DNA of 64,000 nt from Burkholderiales bacterium (GCA_025927765.1 JAICKU010000006.1:1-64000), one strand, 5' to 3'; shown: positions 18,990 to 29,594, counted from the first letter of the stretch. Made by a program: numbers and translations. The notes: generated from the sequence alone by a model not told the origin.

Positions 18990-19439
18990 TCAGCGGTTGA
19001 CGATCCAGGGATCGAGCGACGGCACGCCGCGCGGCCCGAACAGGCTCTGCGGCACGGTCACGTTGATCCGATACTTGAACACGCCGAAGCCGGCATGCCG
19101 ATCCGTGCACACGAACTCGCGCGTTTCGGGTTTCGGGCGGCATTGGAAATCGGTGTTGTCGAGCACGATGCCGTTCGACGGGAATTGCGCCTGTGTCTCG
19201 CCGACGAGTCGCCACACGATGTCCTGCGCCTTGCCCCTGTCGCTCTCGACGACGATGAGATCGTTGTCGACGATCAGCCGGCAGCCATAGAATCGGCTGC
19301 ACGCGACGTTGACCGGGACCACGCACGCCTTCGAGCCGTCGCAGCTGAGGAGCGTGGGCGTCGGCTCGACGCGCGGATACATCGCGGCACAACCCGAGAG
19401 CAGCAGGCAGGCGACGATCGGCGACAGCGACTTGCGCAT
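18990..19439 (-). CDS. Small lipoprotein, tandem paralogue 2
   Basis: 149 aa, function unknown. The signal MRKSLSPIVACLLLSGCAAMYPR has a lipobox LSGC. The mature part has CDGSKACVVPVNVACSRFYGC, DIVWRLVGETQAQFPSNGIVLDNTDF and CRPKPETREFVCTDRHAGFGVFKYRINVTV, and ends in LDPWIVNR. It is the paralogue of the neighbouring 149-aa lipoprotein; the shared elements are two Cys near the start of the mature chain, the RL...F.SNGI core and the terminal DPWIVNR. It keeps extra cysteines (FQCRP, FVCTD) that the first copy lacks. Transcribed first in the pair; the 270-bp spacer upstream holds no other gene. Confidence 0.75.
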   Translation of the reverse strand: MRKSLSPIVACLLLSGCAAMYPRVEPTPTLLSCDGSKACVVPVNVACSRFYGCRLIVDNDLIVVESDRGKAQDIVWRLVGETQAQFPSNGIVLDNTDFQCRPKPETREFVCTDRHAGFGVFKYRINVTVPQSLFGPRGVPSLDPWIVNR

Positions 19440-19709
19440 CGTTTCCCCTTCGTGTGGTCGTGGCGTCGCGGCATTGTCGTGCATGCGAGTGTCGCTTGGG
19501 AAGCCTTTGCCCAAGGGTCGGCCAGCCACGACCCTCGTGCACCGACTTCCTCCTACAGCATGCGCACGAGCTACACGCATCGCCGGTGCCTGCGTCCGGA
19601 CTCGCGTCCGGCAGCGCGAAGAATCAGGCGGTTAGCGACGGCAAGCTCCTTGCAGGACGGTTTCTGTTCGACGCGCTTTCGCGCCGATCCCAATCTTGAA
19701 GGAGCCCCG

Positions 19710-20060
19710 ATGAATTTGACCGCCAAGCATCTCGTGACGGCGCTCGCCGCCTCGATCATCACCGTTGCCGGCGCCGCCTGCGCGACAACCTCCGACATGA
19801 CGTCCAACACCGCGAATCCCGCGTCCGATACCGCATCGAACTCGGCGCGGCCCGCGGCAACCTCCGGCACGCGTACGGCGCAGCCGCTGCTCCCGCAAAA
19901 CGCCGATGGTCTCGCCACGACGCCCGGCACGTCCGGCAGCACGACGGCCGCGCAAGGACAAGGCACCGAAGCGCGCAAGATCTTCGATCAGCTCGACCTC
20001 AACCACGACGGCGTGCTGTCGTACCAGGAATTCTCGCGCGCGACGTTCGAGTCGAAGTGA
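19710..20060 (+). CDS. Secreted EF-hand domain protein
   Basis: 116 aa. An N-terminal signal (MNLTAKHLVTALAASIITVAGAACATTS) is followed by a long Ser/Thr/Ala/Asn low-complexity linker of about 60 residues and one canonical EF-hand loop near the C-terminus, DLNHDGVLSYQE, in which positions 1, 3, 5, 9 and 12 carry calcium ligands. The Cys in AGAAC could be lipidated, but the lipobox is not ideal. ATG 19710 has AAGGAG upstream. It precedes the DUF3943-like gene by 19 nt and is likely co-transcribed with it. A periplasmic calcium-binding role is inference. Confidence 0.7.
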   Translation: MNLTAKHLVTALAASIITVAGAACATTSDMTSNTANPASDTASNSARPAATSGTRTAQPLLPQNADGLATTPGTSGSTTAAQGQGTEARKIFDQLDLNHDGVLSYQEFSRATFESK

Positions 20061-20079
20061 AAACGCTCGCCCAAGGCCG

Positions 20080-21477
20080 ATGACGGTCGGCCCACGCTTC
20101 GCGATCGTCGCGGCGCTCGTCGTCGGGCTCGCGTGTTCGCAGGGTCGTGCGCGCGCTGCCGACGCGGAGCCCGCGTCGCTGCCCGACGCCTGGCTCGCGA
20201 ATCGGAGCTACGCGATCCCCGCGGCGGAGGTCGTGGGGTTCGCGTTCCTGCTGAACCAGGTCGACCGGCATACCGGCGGCAGCGACTACGACAGCACGTG
20301 GTCGACGATACGGCGCAACCTGCACAGCAGCTGGGTCGTCGATCGCGACCCGTTCGAAGTCAACCAGCTCGGCCACCCCTACCAGGGGTCGATGTACCAC
20401 GCGTTCGCGCGCTCGGCCGGGCTCGGCTACTGGACATCGCTCGGCTATTCGCTCGCCGGGAGCACGCTATGGGAGATCGCCGGCGAAAGCACGCCACCGT
20501 CGCGCAACGACCTCATCAACACGGGCATCGGCGGCAGCTTCCTCGGCGAGATCCTGTTTCGGCTGTCGAACCTGACGCTCGAGCACGAGAACCTGCCGCC
20601 CTTCTGGCGCGAAGTCGCGGCCGCGGCCATTTCGCCGCCGGTCGGATTCAATCGCGCGGCGTTCGACCAACGCTTCCGCACGATCTTCCCGAGCCACGAT
20701 CCCGCGTACTTCAGCCAGCTTCGCATCGGGGCGAGCACGAACGTGCAGAACGTTGCGGGCGCCTCGGCGACGCATCTGCACGGCAACGAAGCTCTGCTCG
20801 TCTATTCGATCGACTACGGGCTTCCCGGCAAGAGCGGGTATACGTACAGTCGTCCGTTCGACTACTTCAATTTCGAAGCGACCGCGTCGAGCGCGAACGG
20901 CGCCGAAAGCCTGCTGACGCGCGGACTGCTGCTCGGCCAGGACTACGAGGCAGGTGACGACTATCGCGGCGTGTGGGGCCTGTACGGCCTCTACGATTAC
21001 ATTGCGCCGCAGACGTTTCGCGTGTCGAGCACGGCGGCGGCGCTCGGCACGACGGCGCAGTGGAAGATCGCCGGCGATGTCGCGCTGCAGGGAACCGCGC
21101 TCGCCGGTGTCGGCTACACCGCCGCCGGCACGACGCGCAGCACCAACGATCGCGATTATCACTACGGCGTGTCGCCGCAGGCGCTCGTCGCGACGCGATT
21201 GATCTTCGGCGAGCGCGCGGCGCTCGACCTGACCGCACGCGAGTATTTCGTGAGCAACGTGGGCAGTGCGGGCCGCGGCGGCCACGACAACATCCTGCGA
21301 CTCGATGCGTCGTTCACCGTGCGCATCGCCGGCCCGCACGGCCTTTCGCTGCGCTACCTCCTCAATCGCCGCGACGCCTCATACCCGGGCCCCGGCAACA
21401 GCTCGCAGACGCGCGGCACGATCGGGCTCTTCTACACGTACCTCGGCCACCAGGGGTTCGGCTACGTCGGCGAGTAA
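20080..21477 (+). CDS. DUF3943-like envelope protein
   Basis: 465 aa. Signal peptide MTVGPRFAIVAALVVGLACSQGRARA with cleavage near AADAEP. The mature part starts SYAIPAAEVVGFAFLLNQVDRHTGGSDYDSTWSTIRRNL, and DPFEVNQLGHPYQGSMYHAFARSAGLGYWTSLGYSLAGSTLWEIAGESTPPSRNDLINTGIGGSFLGE, which is the pattern I associate with the DUF3943 family. The C-terminal half alternates aromatic and polar residues, ends LFYTYLGHQGFGYVGE, and looks like outer-membrane beta strands. Likely an outer-membrane or periplasmic barrel of unknown role. It follows the EF-hand gene and converges on the DUF1615-like gene. Confidence 0.75.
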   Translation: MTVGPRFAIVAALVVGLACSQGRARAADAEPASLPDAWLANRSYAIPAAEVVGFAFLLNQVDRHTGGSDYDSTWSTIRRNLHSSWVVDRDPFEVNQLGHPYQGSMYHAFARSAGLGYWTSLGYSLAGSTLWEIAGESTPPSRNDLINTGIGGSFLGEILFRLSNLTLEHENLPPFWREVAAAAISPPVGFNRAAFDQRFRTIFPSHDPAYFSQLRIGASTNVQNVAGASATHLHGNEALLVYSIDYGLPGKSGYTYSRPFDYFNFEATASSANGAESLLTRGLLLGQDYEAGDDYRGVWGLYGLYDYIAPQTFRVSSTAAALGTTAQWKIAGDVALQGTALAGVGYTAAGTTRSTNDRDYHYGVSPQALVATRLIFGERAALDLTAREYFVSNVGSAGRGGHDNILRLDASFTVRIAGPHGLSLRYLLNRRDASYPGPGNSSQTRGTIGLFYTYLGHQGFGYVGE

Positions 21478-21507
21478 CGGCGACGCTCCGCGATCGCGAT
21501 GCCGCAT

Positions 21508-22632
21508 TCAGCGCGGCTGGCGGTCGCGCTGCAGGCACTGCCGGAATCGGCCGTCCACGCGCTCGGCGAACCACTCGGTGGTCAGCTTGCGCGTGATCTT
21601 CGGACTGTGCAGCACGATTTGCGGGACCGCTGCACGCGCCATGCGCTTGCCGGAGAGGCGCTCCGCCTCGTCGAACACACGCGTGTAGAGCGTCGAGCGC
21701 GCGAACGCTTCGCTTCGCCCCTGCTCGAGGTCGCCGCGCACCCCGTCGGGTTGCATCCCCAGCCTGCGCGCAACGCTGCGCGCGGCCGCCTCGGTCGCGC
21801 TCGGCGTGTCGGACACCTTGCCGTCGTCGACGCGCAGCAGCGCGCCGTCGGGCGTGAGCGGAATGCCGGACACCTGCGTCAACGCCTGCTGGAACGCCGC
21901 GTTGCGGCTCGCGTAGCGGCCGGCGTTGAAATCGGCGAAGCGATACAGGTAGCGATCGTAGGGCGCGCGATAGTCGAGCAAATGCGCGATGCCGAAGTAG
22001 AGGCCGCCGCGGCGCGTGAACACTTCACGCCGCGCCGAATCGGCGGACGGATACGGATACGGCCGTGCCTCGAGTTGCGCCTGCGCGAAGCTCACGCTGA
22101 CCTGCATCGGGCCACCGGTACGCACCGGATTGCGATCGGCAAAGAGCGTCCTGCCGAACGGCACGCGCCCGATGAAATCTTCGTAGAGCTCGCTCAACTG
22201 GCCTTCGGTCGTCACGGCGTCGAGGCGCTCGCCGTAGCTCTTGCCGTTCGACGACGGCAACGCCAGCGCCGCCTCCACCATCAGGCCCGGTACGCCCGCA
22301 CGCTCGCGGCGTGCGTCGATCTCCTTGCGCGCGATGCGCGCGAGTCCCGGCACCTGTGGATCGACGCGCAAGCCCGACTCCTGCTCGGCGATGGCGATTG
22401 CGGCGCAGACGTTCTGCGACGTTTCCGGAAGATCGAGCGCGGCGAATGCCGCATGGACGTCGGTGGCCCATCCGGCACGGTCCGCGAGATGCGGCGGAAG
22501 CAGCCGATCGACGAGCGCGCGCCCTTCGGTGGCGGTGAGCCGCGGCGGGACCGGCGGCGCGGTTTCGGTCGTCGCGCAGCCGGCGACGACGAGGGCAATG
22601 GCGAGTGCCGCCAACGCAGGGCTGCGCATCAT
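21508..22632 (-). CDS. DUF1615-like lipoprotein
   Basis: 374 aa. The lipobox is VAGC in MMRSPALAALAIALVVAGCATTE. The mature protein contains ATEGRALVDRLLPPHLADRAGWATDVHAAFAALDL, VCAAIAIAEQESGLRVDPQVPGL and PMQVSVSFAQAQLEARPYPY, the pattern of DUF1615, which resembles lytic-transglycosylase-like folds (AIAEQESG is like the catalytic-Glu region of Slt-type enzymes). A peptidoglycan role is therefore possible but unproven. Start at either of two adjacent ATGs. It lies 52 nt downstream of asnS on the same strand. Confidence 0.78.
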   Translation of the reverse strand: MMRSPALAALAIALVVAGCATTETAPPVPPRLTATEGRALVDRLLPPHLADRAGWATDVHAAFAALDLPETSQNVCAAIAIAEQESGLRVDPQVPGLARIARKEIDARRERAGVPGLMVEAALALPSSNGKSYGERLDAVTTEGQLSELYEDFIGRVPFGRTLFADRNPVRTGGPMQVSVSFAQAQLEARPYPYPSADSARREVFTRRGGLYFGIAHLLDYRAPYDRYLYRFADFNAGRYASRNAAFQQALTQVSGIPLTPDGALLRVDDGKVSDTPSATEAAARSVARRLGMQPDGVRGDLEQGRSEAFARSTLYTRVFDEAERLSGKRMARAAVPQIVLHSPKITRKLTTEWFAERVDGRFRQCLQRDRQPR

Positions 22633-22684
22633 CGGGAACCGGCGCGCGACGGTTTCGCGCAACTCGACGGCGCGACTTCGACGA

Positions 22685-24085
<1,401 letters not shown>

Positions 24086-24131
24086 CGGCAATGCGTACGG
24101 GGAAAAGCGTGGACTCTACCGGAAGTCCCCT

Positions 24132-24941
24132 TCACTGCCAGCCCTCGATCGACGGAACGACGAGCGTCTCGACCTCGGGGAGATCGAAGCCGAAATGCTC
24201 GCGCAGGAGCGTGCGAAGCGCATGGCGGTCGGCGAGCTGGTCGCTGCGTGCAGACCCGTGCTCGCGCAGCCTGACGTCGCGGTTCATCACGCTGACCGAG
24301 CCGTTCGGCGTCAGCGCGCGCAGCATCAGGCGCTGCCGGAAGCCCGATGCGGGATGCGTGGCGACGTAATGGTTCGCCACGACGAAATCGACGCGATTGT
24401 CGGCCTCGAGCGTAGTCACCCAGCAATCGACGACCTCGCCATCGCGGCGCGCGCGCAACACCCAGTACGCGCCGTCGCGCACGAACCAGTGCGGCGCATC
24501 TTCGGGCGGCGCCGCACGCGAGTCGACGAGCGGCACCGGCACCTCGGAGGCGAGGCTGCCGAAGCCGGGATCGACGACGAACGTGCCCTGCGGCAACGGG
24601 ACGGTGAGGAACATGTGCAAGCGTGCGCTCTCGGTGCGCGGCGTGAACAGGACGACGCGGGCGGAATGGCGAACCGGCGCAAAGTCGAGCGCCTCGAGCA
24701 CCGCGGCGAAGAGCGTCGCATGCTCGAAGCAATAACCGCCACGACCGGCGGTGACGAGCTTCCGCTGCAACGCGCCAAGCTCGAGGTCGACGCCGCGGCC
24801 GAGCAGCACGTCGAGATTTTCGAATGGGATCGCCCGCATGTGCGCGCGCAGGAGCATCGCGAGCGTGTCGAGGTCGACGCGATGCACGCCGCGAAGACCC
24901 ACGCGCGCGCCATAGGCGTCGAGATCGAGCACGTCGCTCAT
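24132..24941 (-). CDS. nat: Arylamine N-acetyltransferase
   Basis: 269 aa. Moves acetyl groups from acetyl-CoA to arylamines, hydrazines and related amines; cytoplasmic. The cysteine-protease-like triad is intact: Cys71 in RGGYCFEHA, His109 in ARLHMFLTVP and Asp124 in FVVDPGFGS. The IPFENLDVLLG block at residues 38-48 is also conserved in NATs. ATG at 24941. The gene lies between asnS (46 nt downstream) and a lipoprotein gene on the same strand. The physiological substrate is unknown. Confidence 0.94.
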   Translation of the reverse strand: MSDVLDLDAYGARVGLRGVHRVDLDTLAMLLRAHMRAIPFENLDVLLGRGVDLELGALQRKLVTAGRGGYCFEHATLFAAVLEALDFAPVRHSARVVLFTPRTESARLHMFLTVPLPQGTFVVDPGFGSLASEVPVPLVDSRAAPPEDAPHWFVRDGAYWVLRARRDGEVVDCWVTTLEADNRVDFVVANHYVATHPASGFRQRLMLRALTPNGSVSVMNRDVRLREHGSARSDQLADRHALRTLLREHFGFDLPEVETLVVPSIEGWQ

Positions 24942-24996
24942 GTCGCCGCGGCGCGGCGGCGCGCGTGGGCGAACGATGAAGATGTCGCGACCGCTG

Positions 24997-25866
24997 CTAG
25001 CGTGCGACGGCCGGCGCGCTCGCCTGCCGCAGCACGAACTTCTCCATGGAAATCGAATACGTGCCGCTGCGAGGATCGTAGCGCGTGCAGGTCAGGGTGG
25101 GGTAATAGCCGGCCACGGCGTAGGCCTGCGGCAGCTTGATCGGCGCGCAGTCGTCGGGCCGCGAAAGCAGGTAGGCGCGCGTCACCATCTGCTCGTAGAA
25201 GATCACCCGGCCGTCGTAGACGCCGTAGATGAAGCTCCGCGTAAACGGATGGCGCTGGAATTCGTCGCCGGTGAGGTCGATCAGGTGGTTGCCCATTGCG
25301 GGGACCACGGCGTCGACGTCCTTGAAGTCGGCATGGACGTAGTTGGCCGGGACCGGCTTCTTCCCGATCGCGAACTGGTCGCAGCGCACCGACTCGGGAC
25401 CGCAGGCGCCCGCCTCGATTGCGAACACCTCCGCGACCGGCGCCATCTCGAAATGCACGTCGAAGTGCGGCAGATCGTAGATTCCCGGCGGGATGTGGCC
25501 CCGATGGTTCCAGTTCAGCAACACCCATTTGAACGGCATGTCGGAACGGCGCGCGACGGCGTCGGGGAGTGCCAGCACGTGCTCGACCGTCTGCACGCAT
25601 TTCGTCGATGCACCCGCATGGCCGTCGCGGCCACGATCGATGCAATGATGCATGTCGGATGCCGCGGGAAGGCCGTCGAGGCTTTGCGCGGAAAGCGCGA
25701 CGCCGATCGCCACTGGCTGGCCATCGGCGTCGATCTCCGCATACGTGGTTGCCGTGCCGTGCCCGATCGGCGCGTCCCATCCCGCGTGCCGACCGGCGGG
25801 GTGATCGATCGATGCGCATCCGGTAAGCGCTGCGGCTGCGAGAGCAACGGTGAGTGGACGGTTCAT
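24997..25866 (-). CDS. Lipoprotein resembling the TTHB210/DUF5602 family
   Basis: 289 aa. The signal MNRPLTVALAAAALTGCASIDHP has lipobox LTGC. The mature chain carries ATTYAEIDADGQPVAIGVALSAQSLDGLPAA, WNHRGHIPPGIYDLPHFDVHFEMAP and YVHADFKDVDAVVPAMGNHLIDLTGDEFQRHPFTRSFIYGVYDGRVIFYEQMVTRAYL. The PHFDVHFE segment with the histidines in HADF and MGNHLID recalls the secreted TTHB210-like proteins, which may bind metal; that match is from memory and uncertain. ATG at 25866 starts the signal. It sits beside tRNA-Pro and the acetyltransferase gene. Confidence 0.6.
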   Translation of the reverse strand: MNRPLTVALAAAALTGCASIDHPAGRHAGWDAPIGHGTATTYAEIDADGQPVAIGVALSAQSLDGLPAASDMHHCIDRGRDGHAGASTKCVQTVEHVLALPDAVARRSDMPFKWVLLNWNHRGHIPPGIYDLPHFDVHFEMAPVAEVFAIEAGACGPESVRCDQFAIGKKPVPANYVHADFKDVDAVVPAMGNHLIDLTGDEFQRHPFTRSFIYGVYDGRVIFYEQMVTRAYLLSRPDDCAPIKLPQAYAVAGYYPTLTCTRYDPRSGTYSISMEKFVLRQASAPAVAR

Positions 25867-25952
25867 CGCGCCTCCTCGATGTGTCGCCGCACCCCGCGAG
25901 CGCAGCTTCCGCATCAATCTGCGCCTCGCCACGCAGCGTGTCAAACGCGACG

Positions 25953-26028
<76 letters not shown>

Positions 26029-26155
26029 CCTTCTCGATTATCGCATCTGCGCCGATGCGCGCGGCGCCGGCGTGGGCCGCCGGAACTTCCCGCCACCGCA
26101 CCTTCTCGTACACCTTTGAGCGGCGCCGCCGCGGAAGAGGACGAGGGGAATGCCG

Positions 26156-26746
26156 ATGAATGGTCGCTACAAGGTTGCGGTGCTCGTAGGCAGCCTGCGC
26201 AAGGAATCGCTGAACCGCAAGGTCGCCATGGCGTTGCAGAAGCTCGCACCGCCGTCGCTCGACCTCGAGATCGTCGAGATCGGCAACCTGCCGCTTTACA
26301 ACCAGGACGACGAGACGAATCCCCCGCCGCCGTCGGCGGCGTTCAAGCAGAAGATCCAGCAGGCGGACGCCGTGCTGTTCGTGACACCCGAATACAACCG
26401 CTCGGTGCCCGGCGTGCTGAAGAACGCGATCGACATCGCATCACGGCCCTACGGCAAGAGCGCGTGGAACGGCAAGCCGGCGGGTGTGATCACCGTGTCG
26501 CCGGGCGCCATCGGCGGGATGGGTGCCAATCACGCGCTCCGGCAATCGCTGGTGTTCCTCAACATGCCCGCGATGCAGCAGCCCGAGGCGTACATGGGCG
26601 GCGCCGGCGACTACTTCGACGCGGAAGGCAATCTCGTCAAGGAGGCGACGCGCGAGTTCCTCAAGAAATTCCTCGACGCGTTCGCGCATTGGGTCGAGAA
26701 AACGGCGCCGAAGCGGGCGAGCGAAGGGGCGAAGGCGACTGCCTGA
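26156..26746 (+). CDS. NADPH-dependent FMN reductase family protein
   Basis: 196 aa, flavodoxin-like fold. The N-terminal strand and phosphate loop VAVLVGSLRKESLNRKVA bind FMN phosphate; FVTPEYNRSVPGVLKNAID is the signature of the chromate reductase/azoreductase-like group (ChrR, YieF type), and VSPGAIGGMGANHALRQSL follows. Likely a cytosolic quinone or flavin reductase. ATG 26156 was chosen because GAGGGG lies 7 nt upstream; the ATG at 26150 abuts that site. It runs convergently with csoR, 43 nt away. Confidence 0.9.
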   Translation: MNGRYKVAVLVGSLRKESLNRKVAMALQKLAPPSLDLEIVEIGNLPLYNQDDETNPPPPSAAFKQKIQQADAVLFVTPEYNRSVPGVLKNAIDIASRPYGKSAWNGKPAGVITVSPGAIGGMGANHALRQSLVFLNMPAMQQPEAYMGGAGDYFDAEGNLVKEATREFLKKFLDAFAHWVEKTAPKRASEGAKATA

Positions 26747-26789
26747 ATGCCACCGTCGTCGTCGAAGCCGCGCCGCGCGAAGCCGGCGG

Positions 26790-27149
26790 TCAGCGGCCGA
26801 ACTTGCGAATGACCGCGAGCGCCTCGTCGATCGCCCGCGCGCCATCGCCCGACACGATCGCCTGCGAGACGCAGCCGTGCAGGTGGTGCTCGAGGAGCTT
26901 TCGCGCGAGGGCGTCGAGCGCCGATTGCACGGCCGCGACCTGCGTCAGGATGTCCACGCAATAGCGGTCTTCCCCGATCATCCGGGCGATGCCGCGGATC
27001 TGGCCTTCGATGCGGTTCAGTCTTTTCGCAAGCGCGGCAACGTCCTCGCGCGAGTGCCCCACCGTCGCCTTCGCCGGATGCGCAACCGGCATGTTGCGCG
27101 CCGCCTTCGCCGTTGCGTCCGTCGCCGCGACGCCCTTACGTGACGTCAT
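26790..27149 (-). CDS. csoR: Copper-sensing repressor of the CsoR family
   Basis: 119 aa. An all-helical repressor that releases DNA on binding Cu(I). The copper ligands are present with the exact family spacing: Cys64 (DRYCVDIL), His89 and Cys93 (EHHLHGCV), that is Cys-x24-His-x3-Cys, which distinguishes it from the formaldehyde-sensing FrmR and nickel-sensing Rcn[17 protein letters not shown] is the family's N-terminal helix. The basic N-terminal extension of about 30 residues is longer than usual. The ATG at 27149 lies inside copZ, so translation is coupled. The operator in the copA promoter (29599-29617) is its likely target. Confidence 0.88.
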   Translation of the reverse strand: MTSRKGVAATDATAKAARNMPVAHPAKATVGHSREDVAALAKRLNRIEGQIRGIARMIGEDRYCVDILTQVAAVQSALDALARKLLEHHLHGCVSQAIVSGDGARAIDEALAVIRKFGR

Positions 27150-27342
27150 AGCCGGCGTCTTCGATCGCACGGGCAAGCGCGTCGACATTCGTGCGCGTCG
27201 CGTCGTACGTCACACGCGCCTGCCCGGGGTCGAGCTTCACGTCCACCTGCTCGACACCGTCGATGGCCTTCAGCACACGCGTGACGCTCGCCACGCAACC
27301 GCCACAGGTCATCCCGTGCACCCTGATCGTCGTTTCCATCAT
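27136..27342 (-). CDS. copZ: Heavy-metal-associated (HMA) copper chaperone, CopZ-like
   Basis: 68 aa, a single HMA domain. It contains the metal-binding MxCxxC in [42 protein letters not shown], with the beta-alpha-beta-beta-alpha-beta layout of the fold. It probably carries Cu(I) to CopA. Start is ATG 27342, overlapping the copA stop by 4 nt (ATGA), or the next ATG at 27339. Its 3' end overlaps csoR by 14 nt. The operon order copA-copZ-csoR therefore holds pump, chaperone and regulator. Confidence 0.9.
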   Translation of the reverse strand: MMETTIRVHGMTCGGCVASVTRVLKAIDGVEQVDVKLDPGQARVTYDATRTNVDALARAIEDAGYDVT

Positions 27343-29588
27343 TCGTCCTTTCGATTCCCGGCAAAGCGCCGCAACGTCAACGCGTTCCCGACCACCGACA
27401 CCGAGCTCATCGCCATCGCCGCCCCCGCGATCACCGGGCTCAACAGCCCGATGGCCGCGAGCGGAATGCCGAGCACGTTGTAGCCGAACGCAAAGAAGAG
27501 GTTCTGGCGGATCTTGCGTCGTGCTGCACGCGACAGCAGGATCGCATCGACGACCCCACGCAGGTCGTTGCGCACGACGGTGACGTCGGCAGCTTCGATC
27601 GCGACTGCCGAGCCCGCGCCGATCGCGAAGCTCACGTCGGCGGCGGCGAGTGCAGGCGCGTCGTTGACGCCGTCGCCCACCATGCCGACGACTTCGCCGT
27701 TGGCCTGCCGGCGGCGGATCTCGTCGGCCTTGCCCGCGGGCGTCATCGCGCCCGCCGCATGCGCGATGCCCACTTGTTTCGCGATGCCGGCGACCGTCGT
27801 CGCGTTGTCGCCGGAAAGCATGACGACGTCGATGCCTTCGCGCTCGAGTGCGCCCACCGCGGCGCGCGAGGTGTCGCGCACGCGGTCGGCGAGCGCGATC
27901 GCGCCCATCAGGCGGCCTGCGTGCGCTACCGCGACGACGCTTTCGCCTGGCTCGAGCATCGCGGCGAGCGCGTTCGCGTCGACGGCAACGCCGCGCGAGG
28001 CGAGAAACGCGAGCGAGCCGGCGAGCGCGGGTTCGCGCGCCTCGCCCACGTCGCCGGCGGTACCTTGCCCCGGTATCGCGTGCAGCCCGGAAACGACAGG
28101 GACCGGGGTACCGGATTCGTGCGCCTTCGCGACGATCGCCTGCGCGAGCGGATGCAGCGCACCCTGCTCGAGCGCGGCGGCGATCGCGAGCACGCGGTCC
28201 TCCGAGGCCCCGTCGAACGCGCGCACCTGCGTCACCTCCGGCCGGCCGTCGGTGACGGTACCGGTCTTGTCGACCACGAGCGTCGTCAGCCGGCCGGCGT
28301 TTTCGAGCGCGACCGCATTGCGAATCAGGACGCCGAGCTGCGCAGCGCGGCCGGTGCCGACGATGATCGCGGTGGGCGTCGCGAGGCCGAGCGCACACGG
28401 ACACGCGATGACGAGCACCGCCACGGCGTTCACGAGCGCGGGCGTGAAGCTGCCCGCGAAGAACCACGTCGCGGCGAACGTCACGAGCGCGATGCCCACG
28501 ACGACGGGCACGAAGATGCCCGAGACGCGATCGGCGAGGCGCTGGATCGGCGCCTTCGAGCCCTGTGCCTCGCCGACGAGACGTACGATGCCAGCGAGCA
28601 GCGTGTCGGCGCCCACACCGGTCGCTTCGCAGCGCAGCCGACCGTCGAGATCGACGGTGCCGGCGTAGGCGCGCGCGCCGCCGGCCTTCGCGACCGGCAC
28701 GCTTTCGCCGGTCAGCATGCTTTCGTCGATGGACGCGTGCCCGTCGATCACGATGCCGTCGACGGGGATCGATTCGCCGGCGCGTACGACGAAGCGATCG
28801 CCGACGACGACGTCGGCCAGCGGAACGTCGACTTCGCGGCCATCGCGCTCGACGTGCGCGAACCTCGGCTGCAGCTTCAGCAATCCCTCGATCGCCGCCG
28901 ACGTGCCCGCGCGGGCGCGCGCCTCCAGCGCCTTGCCGAGCAGCACCAGCGTGATGATCGCCGCCGACGCCTCGAAATACACGTGCTCGTGCAGCCCGGC
29001 GACCGTCACCAGGGCGCTCCACAGCCACGCGATCGACGTGCCGAGGGCGATCAGCACGTCCATGTTCGCGCCGCCGCCCTTCAAGGCGTGCCAGGCGCCG
29101 ACGTAGAAGCGGCGCCCGACGAAGAACTGCACCGGCGTCGCCAGCGCGAGCTGCACGAAACGCGGGAGCAGGTCCTCGTGGGACGCGCCGGGCGTGAACA
29201 TCAGCACCATCTGCGCAAGCAGCGGCGCGGTCAGCACGATCGACACGACGAGGTCGCGACGAAGCGCGCGCCATGCCGCTTCGCGGCGCGCCGACTCGAG
29301 GCCGCGCTCGGCAGCCTCGTCGCGCTTGACGCGTGCGCTGTAGCCGGCGCGGGCGACCGCGGCGAGCAGCGCGTCGACGTTCGCCCGCGCGGCGTCATAG
29401 CGGACCTTCGCCGACTCGGTGGCGAAGTTCACCGACGCATCGACCCCCGGGACGCGGTTCAGCGTCTTCTCGATGCGCGTCGCGCAGGCGGCGCAGGTCA
29501 TGCCCTCGAGGGCGAGGTCGACGCTCGTGCCGGGCGGAGCCTTCGGCGTGGCGGGATTGGCGGAACCCGTGACCGTGGCGGTGCTCAT
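27339..29588 (-). CDS. copA: Copper-exporting P1B-type ATPase
   Basis: 749 aa. Pumps Cu(I) from the cytoplasm. One N-terminal HMA domain with GMTCAAC (Cys32, Cys35), then eight predicted membrane helices, the CPC motif in VLVIACPCALGLATP, the phosphorylation site LVVDKTGTVTDG, the HPLAQAIV His-Pro motif of P1B pumps, TGES in the actuator loop (SMLTGESVPV) and GDGVNDAPALA. ATG at 29588 is only 7 nt from a strong -10 box, so the mRNA would be leaderless or nearly so. It is first in copA-copZ-csoR and likely CsoR-controlled. Confidence 0.96.
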   Translation of the reverse strand: MSTATVTGSANPATPKAPPGTSVDLALEGMTCAACATRIEKTLNRVPGVDASVNFATESAKVRYDAARANVDALLAAVARAGYSARVKRDEAAERGLESARREAAWRALRRDLVVSIVLTAPLLAQMVLMFTPGASHEDLLPRFVQLALATPVQFFVGRRFYVGAWHALKGGGANMDVLIALGTSIAWLWSALVTVAGLHEHVYFEASAAIITLVLLGKALEARARAGTSAAIEGLLKLQPRFAHVERDGREVDVPLADVVVGDRFVVRAGESIPVDGIVIDGHASIDESMLTGESVPVAKAGGARAYAGTVDLDGRLRCEATGVGADTLLAGIVRLVGEAQGSKAPIQRLADRVSGIFVPVVVGIALVTFAATWFFAGSFTPALVNAVAVLVIACPCALGLATPTAIIVGTGRAAQLGVLIRNAVALENAGRLTTLVVDKTGTVTDGRPEVTQVRAFDGASEDRVLAIAAALEQGALHPLAQAIVAKAHESGTPVPVVSGLHAIPGQGTAGDVGEAREPALAGSLAFLASRGVAVDANALAAMLEPGESVVAVAHAGRLMGAIALADRVRDTSRAAVGALEREGIDVVMLSGDNATTVAGIAKQVGIAHAAGAMTPAGKADEIRRRQANGEVVGMVGDGVNDAPALAAADVSFAIGAGSAVAIEAADVTVVRNDLRGVVDAILLSRAARRKIRQNLFFAFGYNVLGIPLAAIGLLSPVIAGAAMAMSSVSVVGNALTLRRFAGNRKDE

Positions 29589-29594
29589 GCCACC

